Source of the DNA: CAXDRM01 sp963991775
Lineage (GTDB): Bacteria > Pseudomonadota > Alphaproteobacteria > Rickettsiales > JABIRX01
Assembly: GCA_963991775.1 (NCBI GenBank)
Contig: CAXDRM010000081.1
Span: 1 to 6,437, forward strand
Length of the DNA: 6,437 nucleotides
Direction of reading: 5' to 3'
The position numbers and the translations under genes are program-made. The notes under the pieces were generated by a model. The model saw only the letters and a program-made list of their open reading frames with translations. It was not told the origin of the DNA and made no database searches. Below are positions 5,977-6,437 of the stretch, one piece after another; position 1 is the stretch's first letter; every line of letters starts with the position of its first letter.

Positions 5977-6437
5977 ATGTCTGAAAAAATTTTTAACGAA
6001 CGTAAAACTATCGAGCAAGTTGAAGAAAGTAACGAACTTGCGCCAAAATTTGACGAGCAAGGTTTAATTACTGTAGTTACTACTGATACTAAAACAGGTG
6101 AACTTTTAATGGTAGGCTATATGAATCAAGAAGCCTTTACTAAAACTTTGGAAACTAAAGAAGCGCATTATTATAGTAGAAGTCGTGAAGTTTTGTGGCA
6201 TAAAGGTGCGACTAGCGGTTTAGTCCAAAATATTGATGAAATTAGAATTGATGATGATCAAGATGCAGTGTGGTTACGTGTAACTGTCGCAGGTAGCGGC
6301 GCCTCTTGTCATGTGGGTTATCGTAGCTGTTTCTACCGTTCTATAGATACTGAAAGCAAAACTCTTAAATTTGAAGAAGCTGATAAAGTTTTTGATCCTT
6401 TAGAAGTTTATGGTGATGTACCAAATCCAACTAAATT
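5977..6437 (+). CDS. hisI: Phosphoribosyl-AMP cyclohydrolase HisI, C-terminus cut by window edge
   Basis: HisI opens the adenine ring of N1-(5-phosphoribosyl)-AMP, the third step of histidine biosynthesis, as a cytoplasmic metal-dependent dimer. From the ATG at 5977-5979, 153 codons run to the edge without a stop. Motifs are LLMVGYMNQEAFTKTLET (43-60), YYSRSREVLWHKGATSGLVQ (65-84), EIRIDDDQDAVW (88-99) and GASCHVGYRSCFYR (108-121). The Asp residues 92, 94 and 96 and H112 match the metal and catalytic positions, and C111 and C118 two of the three zinc cysteines known from the family. The third, normally the Cys of a DCDxD motif, is Asp93 here; I recall DDDQD as common in alphaproteobacterial HisI. 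The VFDPLEVYGD tail suggests the C-terminus is close. No HisE domain is seen. It stands alone behind its own promoter with no other his gene in view. The N-terminal 20 residues are poorly conserved, so the exact start is likely but not certain. Confidence 0.95.
   Translation, partial: MSEKIFNERKTIEQVEESNELAPKFDEQGLITVVTTDTKTGELLMVGYMNQEAFTKTLETKEAHYYSRSREVLWHKGATSGLVQNIDEIRIDDDQDAVWLRVTVAGSGASCHVGYRSCFYRSIDTESKTLKFEEADKVFDPLEVYGDVPNPTK

Noticed and set aside
5827..6060. A 79-codon open frame on the minus strand across the hisI start and upstream spacer.
   Set aside because: It overlaps hisI and its promoter, has no recognisable protein features and lies over an inverted-repeat segment; best read as a non-coding shadow.

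Overview
The window is AT-rich DNA with proteins typical of Alphaproteobacteria. The S16 protein carries a long charged tail, and the HisI protein has the DDDQD metal motif that I recall as usual in that class. AT richness, poor Shine-Dalgarno sites, two uncharacterised genes and several palindromic elements suggest a low-GC, possibly host-associated lineage near Rickettsiales or Holosporales. A complete-looking HisI argues against Rickettsia itself, which lacks histidine biosynthesis. The lineage assignment is an inference.

Left half, minus strand (1-2345): the ribosome-biogenesis operon rpsP-rimM-trmD-rplS, reading right to left. It encodes ribosomal protein S16, the 30S maturation factor RimM, the tRNA m1G37 methyltransferase TrmD and ribosomal protein L19, which is cut by the left edge. 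A likely sigma70-type promoter lies at 2380-2407. rpsP/rimM and trmD/rplS are tightly spaced, but rimM and trmD are separated by 136 bp that hold a 108-bp hairpin-forming palindrome resembling a small non-autonomous mobile element.

Middle, plus strand (2440-5715): a divergent, close-packed cluster of two unrecognised genes followed by gltX (glutamyl-tRNA synthetase). The first unknown encodes 170 aa. The second encodes 452 aa, is helical and cysteine-free, and has a disordered tail. Gaps are 13 nt and then a 1-nt overlap (TAATG), so the three genes are probably co-transcribed, and the second unknown and gltX may be translationally coupled. This pair of unknowns is the least explained coding content here.

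Right end (5716-6437): a 261-bp spacer with a GC-rich REP-like palindrome, a second 98-bp segment bounded by 10-bp inverted repeats, and a good promoter (TTGACT, 17 nt, TATATA). It leads into hisI (phosphoribosyl-AMP cyclohydrolase, histidine biosynthesis), which is cut by the right edge. No other his gene is visible.

Most of the genes serve translation (ribosomal proteins, ribosome maturation, tRNA modification, tRNA charging). I found no RNA gene, CRISPR array, transposase or phage gene. No defence system or other complete novel system is evident. The candidates for novelty are the two unknown genes beside gltX, the rimM-trmD palindrome and the palindromes before hisI.
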